From positions 1 through 64,000 of the forward strand of contig NZ_BORW01000026.1 in assembly GCF_018333375.1 (NCBI RefSeq): a DNA stretch of 64,000 bases. Direction: 5' to 3'. Both the position numbers and the translations under genes were made by a program. Below are positions 33,446 to 41,977 of this stretch, piece by piece; position 1 is the first letter of the stretch; each line of letters starts with the position of its first letter. Source of the DNA: Paenibacillus cookii (GTDB lineage: Bacteria; Bacillota; Bacilli; Paenibacillales; Paenibacillaceae). The notes beneath the pieces are model-generated. The model was not told the DNA's origin. It worked only from the letters and a program-made list of their open reading frames with translations, and did no database searches.

Positions 33446-34375
33446 TTATTCGATATAGTCCTTCAGCCGTTTGCTTCGGCTGGGATGTCTCAGCTTGCGC
33501 AAGGCCTTGGCTTCGATTTGGCGAATCCGCTCGCGGGTGACGCCGAACACCTGGCCGACTTCCTCCAGGGTCCGCGTCCGTCCGTCTTCAAGCCCGAATC
33601 TGAGACGGAGCACGTTTTCCTCGCGTTCCGTGAGCGTATCCAGAACGTCGCCGAGCTGTTCCTTCAAAAACTTATGGGCGGCGGAGTCGACGGGAGCCAT
33701 CGCATCATGGTCTTCGATAAAATCGCCGAGCTTCGAATCGTTTTCGTCCCCGATCGGCGTTTCAAGCGATACCGGTTCCTGGGAGATCTTCATGATTTCC
33801 CGTACCTTTTCAACGCTGAGCTCCATGGCGCGCGCAATTTCCTCTTCTTCGGGTTCGCGTCCCAATTCCTGCACCAGCTGTCTTGAAATGCGGGTAAATT
33901 TATTGATCGTTTCGATCATGTGAACCGGTATGCGGATCGTTCTGCCTTGATCGGCAATAGCCCGCGTAATCGCTTGACGGATCCACCAAGTCGCGTAGGT
34001 GCTGAATTTGAAACCTTTCGTATAATCGAATTTATCCACGGCCTTGATCAGGCCCATATTGCCTTCCTGAATCAGATCCAACAGCTGCATGCCGCGTCCC
34101 GCGTACCGTCTCGCGATGCTGACGACCAGCCGGAGATTGGCCTCGACCATCAGCTTTTTGGCTTCTTCGTCGCCGGCTGCGACGCGTTTGGCCAAACTCA
34201 CTTCATCCTCGGCGCTAAGCAAACCGACCCGGCCGATCCCCTTCAAGTACATGCGCACCGAATCGTCGTTTTTCATTCCAGTCGGCAGAAGCTCCGCTTC
34301 GGCAAAATGGACGGCCTGCTCCTGATCGTTCGTATCGGCACGATTTGTCTCTAATTCATGTTCCTCGTTCGCCAT
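33446..34375 (-). CDS. RpoD-like group 2 sigma factor lacking region 1.1
   Basis: A 309-residue sigma-70. Region 1.2 begins at about residue 38 (DDSVRMYLKGIGRVGLLS), then region 2 (NLRLVVSIARRYAGRGMQLLDLIQEGNMGLIKAVDKFDYTKGFKFSTYATWWIRQAI, in parts), region 3 and region 4 (TLEEVGQVFGVTRERIRQIEAKALRKL). The core is close to SigA, and the promoter-recognition residues look like those of the housekeeping factor. The N-terminus is only a short acidic tail, without the autoinhibitory region 1.1 of the usual 370-residue RpoD that sits beside dnaG. It stands alone between the EEP and ABC-F genes. Confidence 0.9.
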   Translation of the reverse strand: MANEEHELETNRADTNDQEQAVHFAEAELLPTGMKNDDSVRMYLKGIGRVGLLSAEDEVSLAKRVAAGDEEAKKLMVEANLRLVVSIARRYAGRGMQLLDLIQEGNMGLIKAVDKFDYTKGFKFSTYATWWIRQAITRAIADQGRTIRIPVHMIETINKFTRISRQLVQELGREPEEEEIARAMELSVEKVREIMKISQEPVSLETPIGDENDSKLGDFIEDHDAMAPVDSAAHKFLKEQLGDVLDTLTEREENVLRLRFGLEDGRTRTLEEVGQVFGVTRERIRQIEAKALRKLRHPSRSKRLKDYIE

Positions 34376-34448
34376 ACGTACGTCCTCCCCCTTTAAAGAT
34401 CATTTCGACATATCCTGTATCTTCTTCGCTGCGGCCCTCAAATGAATA

Positions 34449-34477
34449 TTGACGCAAATGAGAAAATATGCTATAAT
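34449..34477 (+). promoter_or_regulatory. Near-consensus sigma-A promoter with no downstream gene
   Basis: TTGACG, 17 bases, TATAAT on the plus strand. There is no plus-strand protein gene before the terminator at 34591-34632, so it probably drives a small RNA. Confidence 0.75.
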
Positions 34478-34483
34478 GTTAAT

Positions 34484-34632
34484 GACTATATGGTATCATT
34501 TTAAGGGTACATTATATAGTATCATATACGTATGTCACATGCAACATGTTTCATTAAATTATGCAAATCATCATTCTTTTTTTCATATAACCGAAACGGA
34601 CTCTTTCCGCAAGAGACCTGTTTCGGTTTTTT
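34484..34632 (+). ncRNA. Candidate small RNA
   Basis: The segment runs from the start expected for the plus-strand promoter to a strong terminator (CCGAAAC/GTTTCGG with an inner CTCTT/AAGAG stem, then six Ts, 34591-34632). The T-run is on the plus strand only, which fixes the direction. The transcript would be about 149 nt, AT-rich, with a small ACATG/CATGT hairpin; no ORF with a ribosome binding site is visible. Its 5' end overlaps the sigma-factor leader in antisense. It does not show the long central bubble of 6S RNA. Confidence 0.5.
34511..34538 (-). promoter_or_regulatory. Candidate promoter for the sigma-factor gene
   Basis: The minus strand reads GTGACA, 16 bases, TATAAT. The predicted start near 34504 lies past the plus-strand promoter at 34449-34477, so the two transcripts overlap head to head by about 20 bases. 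Confidence 0.55.
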
Positions 34633-34638
34633 GCTGCG

Positions 34639-35436
34639 TCATGCCTTTACCGGATCCCACGCCAATACAGCGAGAACGGGAAGGTGATCCGACGCCGCAT
34701 CCTCTTCGATCGCCTGGGCGCCAACCAGCCTCCACCCGCTGTTTTCATCGAACAGGATATAGTCGATTTTGCCGTCTTCGGCATGGGTAGGCCCGATGTG
34801 AGCCGTAGCGTCCGCCATGTTTTCCGCAAAAACGCGCATCGTCGCGGAATCCGGCAGCGCGTTCATATCCCCTGCCAGAATCAACGGCGTTTTGTCCTTG
34901 AGCTCATTTTGGATCGCGTTTGCTTGGGCCAACCGGATCTGTTCGGCCAGCTCGGCGTTTTCCTGCCATTCCAAATGCGTATCCGCAAACACGAATGACG
35001 GAAGGCCGTGTTCCGGAGCCAGCTGAACGGCCAGCAGCACGCGCTGCTCTCCTCCCGGTTCGTTCGGCAGCGTCAGCGTATGCGCCGAGGCAATCGGAAG
35101 TTTGGAGAGAACGGCTATTCCGTATTCGCCTCCGTCAAAAGCGATCGCCTTCGCGAACCGGTGATCCATGCCCGTCAGTCTTCCCAGTTCCGCGGCCTGG
35201 TCCACGCCGCCGCTTCTGGACAAATGGCGGTCCACCTCCTGCAGCGCCACAAGATCGGGACGGGTGCCGCGAATCACGGCGGCAATCCGCCTTAGGTCCA
35301 CGATGCCGTCCATCCCTTCGCCATGATGAATGTTGTACGTCATGACCCGGAGCGCCGGCTTTTCCCCGCCGTCCGGATCTACGATGAACGCCTTTCCGGC
35401 GTGCCCTTCGGAAGCTGAATAGCCTGCTTTTTGCAT
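34639..35436 (-). CDS. Endonuclease/exonuclease/phosphatase family hydrolase
   Basis: About 265 residues of the EEP (DNase I/IMPase-like) superfamily. Motifs are RVMTYNIHHGEGMDG, LVALQEVDRH (metal-binding Glu), FVFADTHLEW, LILAGDMNALPDS (Asp-x-Asn) and the C-terminal SDHLPVLA (Asp-His pair). There is no signal peptide, so it is cytoplasmic. The start ATG at 35436 has GGAGGGGG upstream and follows yhaM closely, suggesting an operon. The substrate (nucleic acid, phospholipid or inositol phosphate) cannot be told from sequence. Confidence 0.88.
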   Translation of the reverse strand: MQKAGYSASEGHAGKAFIVDPDGGEKPALRVMTYNIHHGEGMDGIVDLRRIAAVIRGTRPDLVALQEVDRHLSRSGGVDQAAELGRLTGMDHRFAKAIAFDGGEYGIAVLSKLPIASAHTLTLPNEPGGEQRVLLAVQLAPEHGLPSFVFADTHLEWQENAELAEQIRLAQANAIQNELKDKTPLILAGDMNALPDSATMRVFAENMADATAHIGPTHAEDGKIDYILFDENSGWRLVGAQAIEEDAASDHLPVLAVLAWDPVKA

Positions 35437-35453
35437 CGGAAGTTCCCCCTCCA

Positions 35454-36416
35454 TCATTCGTTTCCTTTGGCCCGGTAAAACGATTTGTTCTCAAGCGCCC
35501 TTACCGGCGCGGACCAGTCATCCGTGGACGGCATCATCGAGATCGCATCCTCCGCCGCCTGCAGCTTGGCATCCATCTGGTCGATCAAGTGCAGCGCAAG
35601 CGCCTCGGGAATTTGCGGCAGAACGGAGCTGCCCCATTCCGGCAAATTATGATGCGACAAAATCATATGCTGCAGCAACACGATTTTTTCCGAATTCACG
35701 TCCGCCCCGATCGTCATCGCGGCTTCCGTCACCCAACTGGCGGCAAGCGGAATATGTCCCAGCAGTTTGCCGGTGAAGCTGTATTCGCTGACGATGCCCA
35801 GCTCCGCCGTCAATTCCTCCGTTTTGGCGATATCGTGCAGGATGATGCCCGCCACAAGCAAATCCCGGTTGAGGAAAGGGCGCTGCTTGCAAATAAACTC
35901 GGCTAACTCCAGCATGCGTACGATGTGATAGGCCAGACCGGCGTAAAAAGCATGGTGCATGCCTTTGGCGGCCGGGTAATGCATCAATTTGTCCCCGATT
36001 TTGTTCAGGCAGTGGTCGATGATCATCTGGATTTCGGTGTCCTGAATCGTATATGCCGCCGTTTTGATCGCATAAACCAGATCATTGGGCGGAACCGGCG
36101 CGGACCGTACGAAATCGGTAATGTTGTAGCCGTCTTCATCCGTTGCGGGCCGGATTTTGTTCACCTTGAACTGCAGCCGCTCGCGGTACAGCTGCACGAC
36201 GCCGCGCACCTTCACGAGCATGGGAGCAAAAAAGGTTTCCTTGTCCGCCGCGGATGCATCCCAAAATTTAGCCGAAATTTCCCCGCTGGCGTCCGCAAGG
36301 ACAAGATCCAAATAATCTTTGGGCGGCGTGGAATTCGTCTGTTTGACCATCGCCGTTTTTAATAAATAAAATCCCGTAACTTCCTGTCCTTCGGTAAATG
36401 ATTGTATTAGCGTCAT
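35454..36416 (-). CDS. yhaM: 3'-5' exoribonuclease YhaM
   Basis: A 320-residue protein with an N-terminal OB fold (residues 1-90; DYLDLVLADASGEISAKFWD) and a C-terminal HD domain (MHHAFYAGLAYHIVRML, LLVAGIILHDIAK). YhaM trims RNA 3' ends with Mn or Co. The ATG at 36416 is preceded by GGAGGAG; the longer open frame upstream to 37073 is out-of-family sequence antisense or off-frame to the NCS2 gene and was rejected. It is followed closely by the EEP gene. Confidence 0.93.
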   Translation of the reverse strand: MTLIQSFTEGQEVTGFYLLKTAMVKQTNSTPPKDYLDLVLADASGEISAKFWDASAADKETFFAPMLVKVRGVVQLYRERLQFKVNKIRPATDEDGYNITDFVRSAPVPPNDLVYAIKTAAYTIQDTEIQMIIDHCLNKIGDKLMHYPAAKGMHHAFYAGLAYHIVRMLELAEFICKQRPFLNRDLLVAGIILHDIAKTEELTAELGIVSEYSFTGKLLGHIPLAASWVTEAAMTIGADVNSEKIVLLQHMILSHHNLPEWGSSVLPQIPEALALHLIDQMDAKLQAAEDAISMMPSTDDWSAPVRALENKSFYRAKGNE

Positions 36417-36448
36417 ATGGCATCTCCTCCCCCGAATCTCGTTTGCTT

Positions 36449-36484
36449 GAAAAAGCAAGGAACCGCCTGCTGCAAGCAAGCGGC
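36449..36484 (-). terminator. Terminator after the truncated NCS2 gene
   Basis: CCGCTTGC and GCAGGCGG arms are followed on the minus strand by TCCTTGCTTTTTC. It lies 28 bases after the NCS2 stop. Confidence 0.65.
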
Positions 36485-36511
36485 CCCGTTGCCTGTACCT
36501 TTGCTTCAGTA

Positions 36512-37354
36512 TTACAGCAGGGCATGCACCACAAAGTTGACGACGAACAAAGCGGCGATGATATAAAGCACCGGAGAAACGTCCCTGCTTTTTCCCCGGG
36601 CGATTTTGACGAGCGGGTACGCGATGAATCCGAAAGCCATGCCATCCACAATACTGTATGTGAAAGGGATCATCACCATGATCAAAAAGGCCGGAAACGC
36701 TTCGGTCATGTCGCTGAAATCCATTTCCTTCACGCTCTGCACGATCAGTCCGCCAATCACGATCAGGACCGGGGCGATCGCGCTGTCCGGAATGTAGGCG
36801 AGCAGCGGAATAAAAAAGAACGTCGCCCCAAATAACGCGCCCGATACGAGCGCCGTAAGGCCTGTCCGGCCGCCGGCCGCGATTCCCGCGCTTGTCTCCG
36901 CCGAAGCGACCATCGGGCTGCTGCCGAAAACGCCGGCAACGATATTCGTCAGCGCCAACGCCCGCAGGCTTCCCTTGAAATTGCCGGGACGGCCGATCAT
37001 CCGGGTTTGGGCCGCGATCAGGCCGATGTTTTCGAACACGACGATCAAAAGCAGCAAAAATACCGCGATCCAAAACACGAGGCTGCCGATTCCCGACCAG
37101 GAAAGCTGCCCGAATAACGTCCCGTAGGATTCGAACAGGCGGCCAGGCTCCGTCTGCTGCACGGGTTGGACCGCTCCAAGCAGGTAAGCCAGCCCGGTGC
37201 CTGCCAGGATCGCGATCAAAAGGCCGCCTTGGACGTTGCGGATAAACAGGATCAGCGCCACCAGCAGCGTAATGCAGGATACGATGACCGAAGGATCGCT
37301 GAAATGGCCGATCGTAACAAACGTCGTTTGATGAGCAATGACGATTTTCTCTCT
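36512..37354 (-). pseudogene. N-terminally truncated NCS2 purine permease
   Basis: The frame encodes the C-terminal two-thirds of a guanine/hypoxanthine permease of the PbuG/YjfA type: TFVTIGHFSDPSVIV, FENIGLIAAQTRMIG, ALTNIVAGVFGSSPMVASAETSAGI and AYIPDSAIAPVLIVIGG. Family members are about 430 residues; here about 280 remain. Homology begins near 37345 and a stop codon (TAG, 37355-37357) lies immediately upstream, preceded by only a 13-codon ATG frame, then the tcdA terminator. The first four or five membrane helices are therefore missing and no purine riboswitch is present. A GTG at 37261 could start a fragment, but a working transporter is unlikely. Confidence 0.8.
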
Positions 37355-37401
37355 CTATGTCGAGCCCCCGGCAAATGACCCCTCATTGCCGGGCATGAAA
37401 C

Positions 37402-37446
37402 AAAAAGGCGTGATTGTCGGTTTTTCTCGACTTTTCACGCCTTTTG
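37402..37446 (-). terminator. Terminator after tcdA
   Basis: AAGGCGTGA and TCACGCCTT arms with an inner GTCGA/CCGAC pairing are followed on the minus strand by a T-run. It ends the hisS-aspS-tcdA transcript. Confidence 0.85.
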
Positions 37447-37482
37447 ATTGTACCACATTCTGGCTTCGGGAAGGGATTTTCT

Positions 37483-38238
37483 TTACACCCGGATCCCGGC
37501 CTTTTTCAGCAGATCCTTGACGGCCTCGCCGACCATGATAAGTCCGGCTACCGGCGGGACAAACGCGTTGCTGGCCGGCGGCTGCTTCGCTTTGCGGATT
37601 TCCGGAGCATTTTCGGGCACGATTTTTTCCGTCACGTCCACCCGCGGCTTCATTGGCTCTTCGGTCGAAAAGACGACCTTCACGCCTTTTTTGATGCCTT
37701 CCTTGCGCAGCTTGGTGCGGATGACGCGGGCGATCGGGTCGACCGTCGTCTTGGAAATGTCCGCGACCTGAAAGCGGCTCGGGTCCATTTTGTTGGCCGC
37801 GCCCATGCTGGAGATGATCGGAATTTTTCGCTTGAGGCATTCCTTGATCAGATGGATTTTGTACGAAACGGTATCGGACGCGTCAAGCACGTAATCCAGG
37901 TCGTATTTGAAAAGCTCCTCGCAGGTTTCCTCGGTATAAAACATATTCAAGGCGATCGCTTCGCATTCGGGGTTGATCAGCTTGATCCGTTCCACCATCA
38001 AATCCGCTTTTTTCTGGCCGATCGTTGTCGTGAGCGCATGGATTTGCCGGTTAATGTTGGTAATGTCCACGACGTCCTTGTCGATCAGGATCAGCTTGCC
38101 GACGCCCGTGCGGGCGAGGGCCTCCACCGCAATGGAGCCTACGCCGCCGATTCCGAGGACAGCCACCGTGCTGTTTTTCATCGCTTCCAGACCTTCCGGT
38201 CCTATGGCCAGTTCCGTCCGGGAAAATTGGTTGAGCAT
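37483..38238 (-). CDS. tcdA: tRNA threonylcarbamoyladenosine dehydratase TcdA
   Basis: A 251-residue E1-like enzyme with the nucleotide-binding motif VLGIGGVGSIAVEALARTG near residue 28 and the following LILIDKDVVDITNINRQ. TcdA cyclises t6A37 to ct6A in ANN-decoding tRNAs. It follows aspS by 23 bases, as B. subtilis yrvM follows aspS. The C-terminus contains the TcdA-specific PRVDVTEKIVPE segment. No odd features. Confidence 0.95.
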   Translation of the reverse strand: MLNQFSRTELAIGPEGLEAMKNSTVAVLGIGGVGSIAVEALARTGVGKLILIDKDVVDITNINRQIHALTTTIGQKKADLMVERIKLINPECEAIALNMFYTEETCEELFKYDLDYVLDASDTVSYKIHLIKECLKRKIPIISSMGAANKMDPSRFQVADISKTTVDPIARVIRTKLRKEGIKKGVKVVFSTEEPMKPRVDVTEKIVPENAPEIRKAKQPPASNAFVPPVAGLIMVGEAVKDLLKKAGIRV

Positions 38239-38261
38239 AGAGTATGGAGGCCTCCCTTTAT

Positions 38262-40046
38262 TTAAGCATTCACTTTTTTCTCTGCAGGTTTTTTCGCCAC
38301 TTTGATATGAAGCTGTTCAAGCTGCGACGCATCGACCGGCGATGGCGCGTCCATCAGCAGATCCGTGGCGCTTGCCGTTTTCGGGAACGCGATCGTTTCG
38401 CGCAGGTTGCTGCGGCCGGCCAAAAGCATGACGAGGCGGTCCAGGCCGAAGGCGATTCCGCCGTGCGGCGGCGTGCCGTATTCGAACGCTTCGAGCAGGT
38501 GGCCGAATTTGTCTTGGGCTTCCTCCGGGGACAATCCCAGTGCCGCAAACATTTTTTCCTGCATGTCGCGTTTGTAGATCCGCATGGAACCGCCGCCGAC
38601 TTCATAACCGTTCAGCACGATATCGTACGCCTGGGCGAGAATTTGACCCGGGTTCGTTTCAAACAGATGCTGGTCTTCATCGCGCGGACGGGTGAACGGA
38701 TGGTGGAGAGCGACGTAGCGTTTCTCTTCTTCATCCCACTCCAGCAGCGGGAAGTCGACTACCCAGGCGAATTTGAACTCGTTTTCGTTGATCAGGCCGA
38801 GTTGTTTGCCGATTTTCAGGCGGAGTGCGCCAAGCACGTCGGCTACGACCTTTTTATTGTCGGCGGAGAAGAGCAGCAGGTCGCCTTCCTCGGCTCCCGT
38901 GCGCTCTCTCAGCGCTTCGATCTCTTCAGGGGTAAAGAATTTGACGATCGGCCCTTTGAATTCGCCTTCCTTGACTTGAATCCATGCCAATCCTTTGGCG
39001 CCGTAACGGGCCGCGAACGGTCCCAGATCGTCGATTTCCTTCCGGCTCCACGTGCCGCAGCCTTTGGCGTTCAGCACTTTGACCTCTCCGCCTTTTTCGA
39101 TGACCGAAGCAAACACCTTGACGCCGCTCGACGCAACCAGATCGCTGACTTGAATCAGTTCCAGCCCGAAACGAAGGTCCGGTTTGTCGGAGCCGTATTT
39201 GTCCATCGCTTCGGCGTAGGTCAGGCGTTGGAAAGGCAAAGGAATGTCGACGTTAATCGTTTCCTTGAACAGGCGGGCCATCAGTTTTTCCATCATGCCC
39301 AGCAGCTCGTCCCGGCTCATGAAGGACGTTTCGATGTCGACCTGCGTGAATTCGGGCTGACGGTCGGCGCGCAAGTCTTCGTCCCGGAAGCAGCGGGCGA
39401 TTTGGAAATAACGCTCGATTCCGCCCACCATCAGAAGCTGTTTATACTGCTGAGGGGATTGCGGCAAAGCGAAAAACTCGCCTTCATGCACCCGGCTTGG
39501 CACGAGATAATCGCGTGCGCCTTCCGGGGAGCTTTTGGTCAGGATCGGCGTTTCCACTTCGATAAACCCTTCGCCGTCCAGGAAGTCGCGGAAAATCTTC
39601 GAAGCTTTCGAGCGGAGCAGCAGCGTTTTCTGCATTTCCGGGCGGCGCAGGTCCAGGTAACGGTATTTCAGGCGAAGCGACTCGTCGACTTCCACGCCGT
39701 CTTCGATGAAAAACGGAGGCGTCTTGGCGCCGTTCAGCACTTCGATCTCGGTGATTTGAACTTCGATTTCGCCTGTGGCCAGGTTCGGGTTGATCGTTTC
39801 CGGATCGCGTTTGACGACTTTACCGGTAACCGCCAGCACGTATTCGCTGCGCACCTTGTCGGCAATCGCCAGCGCTTCCCCGGAATACGCGGGGTTGAAT
39901 ACGATTTGCACGATGCCGCTGCGGTCGCGCAGGTCGATGAACAATACGCCCCCGAGGTCGCGGCGGGTTTGCACCCAGCCGTTCAGTGTTACGGTTTCTC
40001 CGATGTGGCCTGTCGTCAGGCTTCCGCATTGATGGGTCCTAAGCAT
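38262..40046 (-). CDS. aspS: Aspartyl-tRNA synthetase
   Basis: A 594-residue bacterial AspRS: N-terminal OB anticodon domain (CGSLTTGHIGETVTLNGWVQ), class II catalytic core with FLVPSRVHEGEFFALPQSPQ and RCFRDEDLRADRQPEFTQ, the bacterial GAD insert, and C-terminal motif 3 (GIAFGLDRLVMLLAG). The ATG at 40046 is preceded by AAAGGAG at 10 bases; the three codons upstream are not used. It is 31 bases after hisS and shares its T-box transcript. Confidence 0.97.
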   Translation of the reverse strand: MLRTHQCGSLTTGHIGETVTLNGWVQTRRDLGGVLFIDLRDRSGIVQIVFNPAYSGEALAIADKVRSEYVLAVTGKVVKRDPETINPNLATGEIEVQITEIEVLNGAKTPPFFIEDGVEVDESLRLKYRYLDLRRPEMQKTLLLRSKASKIFRDFLDGEGFIEVETPILTKSSPEGARDYLVPSRVHEGEFFALPQSPQQYKQLLMVGGIERYFQIARCFRDEDLRADRQPEFTQVDIETSFMSRDELLGMMEKLMARLFKETINVDIPLPFQRLTYAEAMDKYGSDKPDLRFGLELIQVSDLVASSGVKVFASVIEKGGEVKVLNAKGCGTWSRKEIDDLGPFAARYGAKGLAWIQVKEGEFKGPIVKFFTPEEIEALRERTGAEEGDLLLFSADNKKVVADVLGALRLKIGKQLGLINENEFKFAWVVDFPLLEWDEEEKRYVALHHPFTRPRDEDQHLFETNPGQILAQAYDIVLNGYEVGGGSMRIYKRDMQEKMFAALGLSPEEAQDKFGHLLEAFEYGTPPHGGIAFGLDRLVMLLAGRSNLRETIAFPKTASATDLLMDAPSPVDASQLEQLHIKVAKKPAEKKVNA

Positions 40047-40077
40047 GATTCTCAAACTCCTTTTATATTTGGTATGC

Positions 40078-41334
40078 CTATTCGGCGATTTCCTTTAGTT
40101 TCGTTGCAAGCTCGCTCAGCTTTACCGTCTGCTGTTCGCCGGTCGCCATCGATTTCAGCGCGATTTCGCCCCGCTGCAGCTCGTCGTCGCCGAGGATCGC
40201 CGTCACTTTGGCGTTAAAACGGTCCGCGGATTTCATTTGAGCCTTCATTTTTCTTCCCAGGTAATCGCGTTCGGCCGACAATCCTTCCTTGCGGACGAGA
40301 TACAGCAGCTTCGTGATTTCCCGGTCGGCCGCTTCGCCAAGCGCGACGAAATAAACGTCCAGCGGTTTAACGGCGTTCAGGTCGATTTCCTGCTTCTCGA
40401 CGATCAGCAAGATGCGCTCGAGCCCGAGCCCGAATCCGATCCCAGGCTGATCCGGCCCGCCGATTTCGCCCACGAGGCCGTTGTAGCGGCCGCCGCCGCC
40501 GATCGTGTCGATCGCGCCGATGCCCTGCGCTTTATATTCGAAAGCCGTATGCGTGTAATAGTCAAGGCCGCGAACCATGCGGTGGTTCACCTCGAAATCC
40601 ACGTCCATATCCGTCAAATACCGTTTGACCTGTTCAAAGTGGGTCGTGCATTCCTCGTCCAAACTGTCGAGAATCGAAGGCGCGTCGACGAATTTGTCCT
40701 GATCGACCTTGCAGTCCAGCACGCGCAACGGATTTCGCTCCATCCGCGATTGGCAGTCCTTGCACAAACGGTCCTTCATCGGAGTGAGGAATTCCAGCAG
40801 CTTTTCGCGGTATGCCGCGCGGCTCGCCGGGTTGCCGACCGAGTTGATCTCTACCTTAACGCCCTGCAGCCCTAGTTCCTTGCAGAACTGGTAGCCAAGC
40901 GACACCACTTCCGCATCGATCGCCGGATCGATCGCGCCGAAGGCTTCGACGCCAAACTGGTGGAACTGCCGATAACGGCCGGCCTGCGGACGTTCGTAGC
41001 GGAACATCGGTCCGATGTAATACAGCTTGCTGACGTCCGGTTCCCCGTAAAGCTTGTTCTCCACGTAAGAACGGACGACCCCCGCCGTTCCCTCCGGACG
41101 AAGCGTCATGCTGCGGTCGCCCTTGTCCTTGAACGTGTACATTTCTTTTTCGACGATATCCGTCGTTTCGCCGACGCCGCGTTCAAACAATTCGGTCTGC
41201 TCGAACATCGGCGTGCGGATTTCGCGGTAATTGAACCGCCGGCACAAGTCTCTGGCTTTTTCCTCGACGGACTGCCATTTTTCCACGGTTCCAGGCAAAA
41301 AGTCCTGCGTGCCTGTCGGTTTTTGGTAAGCCAT
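40078..41334 (-). CDS. hisS: Histidyl-tRNA synthetase
   Basis: A 418-residue class II enzyme. Motifs are KPTGTQDFLPG at the start, RYERPQAGRYRQFHQFGVEAFG (motif 2 region), VRGLDYYTHTAFEYKA (His-A loop) and GFGLGLERILLIVE (motif 3). The start ATG at 41334 has AGGAGGT seven bases upstream; the longer frame to 41379 has no site. It leads the hisS-aspS-tcdA operon under a T-box. Confidence 0.97.
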   Translation of the reverse strand: MAYQKPTGTQDFLPGTVEKWQSVEEKARDLCRRFNYREIRTPMFEQTELFERGVGETTDIVEKEMYTFKDKGDRSMTLRPEGTAGVVRSYVENKLYGEPDVSKLYYIGPMFRYERPQAGRYRQFHQFGVEAFGAIDPAIDAEVVSLGYQFCKELGLQGVKVEINSVGNPASRAAYREKLLEFLTPMKDRLCKDCQSRMERNPLRVLDCKVDQDKFVDAPSILDSLDEECTTHFEQVKRYLTDMDVDFEVNHRMVRGLDYYTHTAFEYKAQGIGAIDTIGGGGRYNGLVGEIGGPDQPGIGFGLGLERILLIVEKQEIDLNAVKPLDVYFVALGEAADREITKLLYLVRKEGLSAERDYLGRKMKAQMKSADRFNAKVTAILGDDELQRGEIALKSMATGEQQTVKLSELATKLKEIAE

Positions 41335-41467
41335 CGTTCTACCTCCTGCTCCATGTATTTTCCGCAAATTTCGCAACAAAGCTCAACATTTGCCAAAATA
41401 CGTTTTTGAATGTTTCTTTTCGTATTTAATATCGCTTATCAAAGTACGGGCCAAAAGCCGCCGGGTA

Positions 41468-41776
41468 TGCAAAAAATCCCTCGCCCTGCCGCTTCAATAA
41501 GCAAACAGGGACGAGGGATTGGATCGATCAATCTCCCGTGGTGCCACCCACATTCCGGACCCGCTGATATAGCGCATCCGCTCATACGTTTAACGCCCGT
41601 TACGCGCAGCACGTCTACTGGCAAGGATATCGCACGGATTCCTCGGTTTTCGACGCGTGTTCTCGGGGAAGTCATTCATCCGGTCATCCATAGAATCCTT
41701 CCAGCCTAAGGGATTCCTCTCTGCATGGTGGGGCGCGGACTACTTGGTCCCGTCATCGAATCGATTTTTGGATTAT
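41468..41776 (-). ncRNA. T-box leader of hisS-aspS
   Basis: The minus strand has GGCTGGAA (GNUG region), the T-box core GGTGGCACCACGG at about 41538-41550, and a terminator (AATCCCTCGTCCCTG with CAGGGCGAGGGATT, then TTTTTT) at 41470-41515. A GAACACG segment near 41655-41661 would offer CAC (His) as specifier, while GAATGAC further 5' would offer GAC (Asp); I cannot decide between them by eye. Leader length of about 310 nt is normal. Confidence 0.9.
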
Positions 41777-41782
41777 TTTTAG

Positions 41783-41811
41783 ATTGTAATGAACTGCTTT
41801 ACTAAAGTCAA
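41783..41811 (-). promoter_or_regulatory. Promoter of the hisS T-box transcript
   Basis: The minus strand reads TTGACT, 17 bases, TACAAT, placing the start near 41776 at the head of the T-box. Confidence 0.8.
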
Positions 41812-41824
41812 GGGGCAGGCAAAA

Positions 41825-41849
41825 GAAAAACCTACAATCCGATTGTAGG
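41825..41849 (-). terminator. Terminator downstream of the 41978-42451 gene
   Basis: CCTACAAT/ATTGTAGG arms around a 3-nt loop are followed on the minus strand by TTTTTCTTTT. About 125 bases separate it from the gene's stop; that stretch is AT-rich and shows nothing else. Confidence 0.8.
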
Positions 41850-41977
41850 TCCAAAAGACTTTATATTAAAAAAGGGGGTCATGCTGTTATTATAAGCAGG
41901 CTATATTAAAGGATGATGAAGCTTATATTACAGTTATATTACAAATAAGAAACCGCTTTAAAAAACCCGGCTTTTAC

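Noticed and set aside
34484..34632. 6S RNA
   Set aside because: Length is close, but the 5' and 3' ends do not pair and no large central bubble is apparent.
36417..37073. Extended N-terminus of the yhaM frame
   Set aside because: The extra 219 residues lie in another frame over the NCS2 gene; the ATG at 36416 has a strong ribosome binding site and gives the normal YhaM length.
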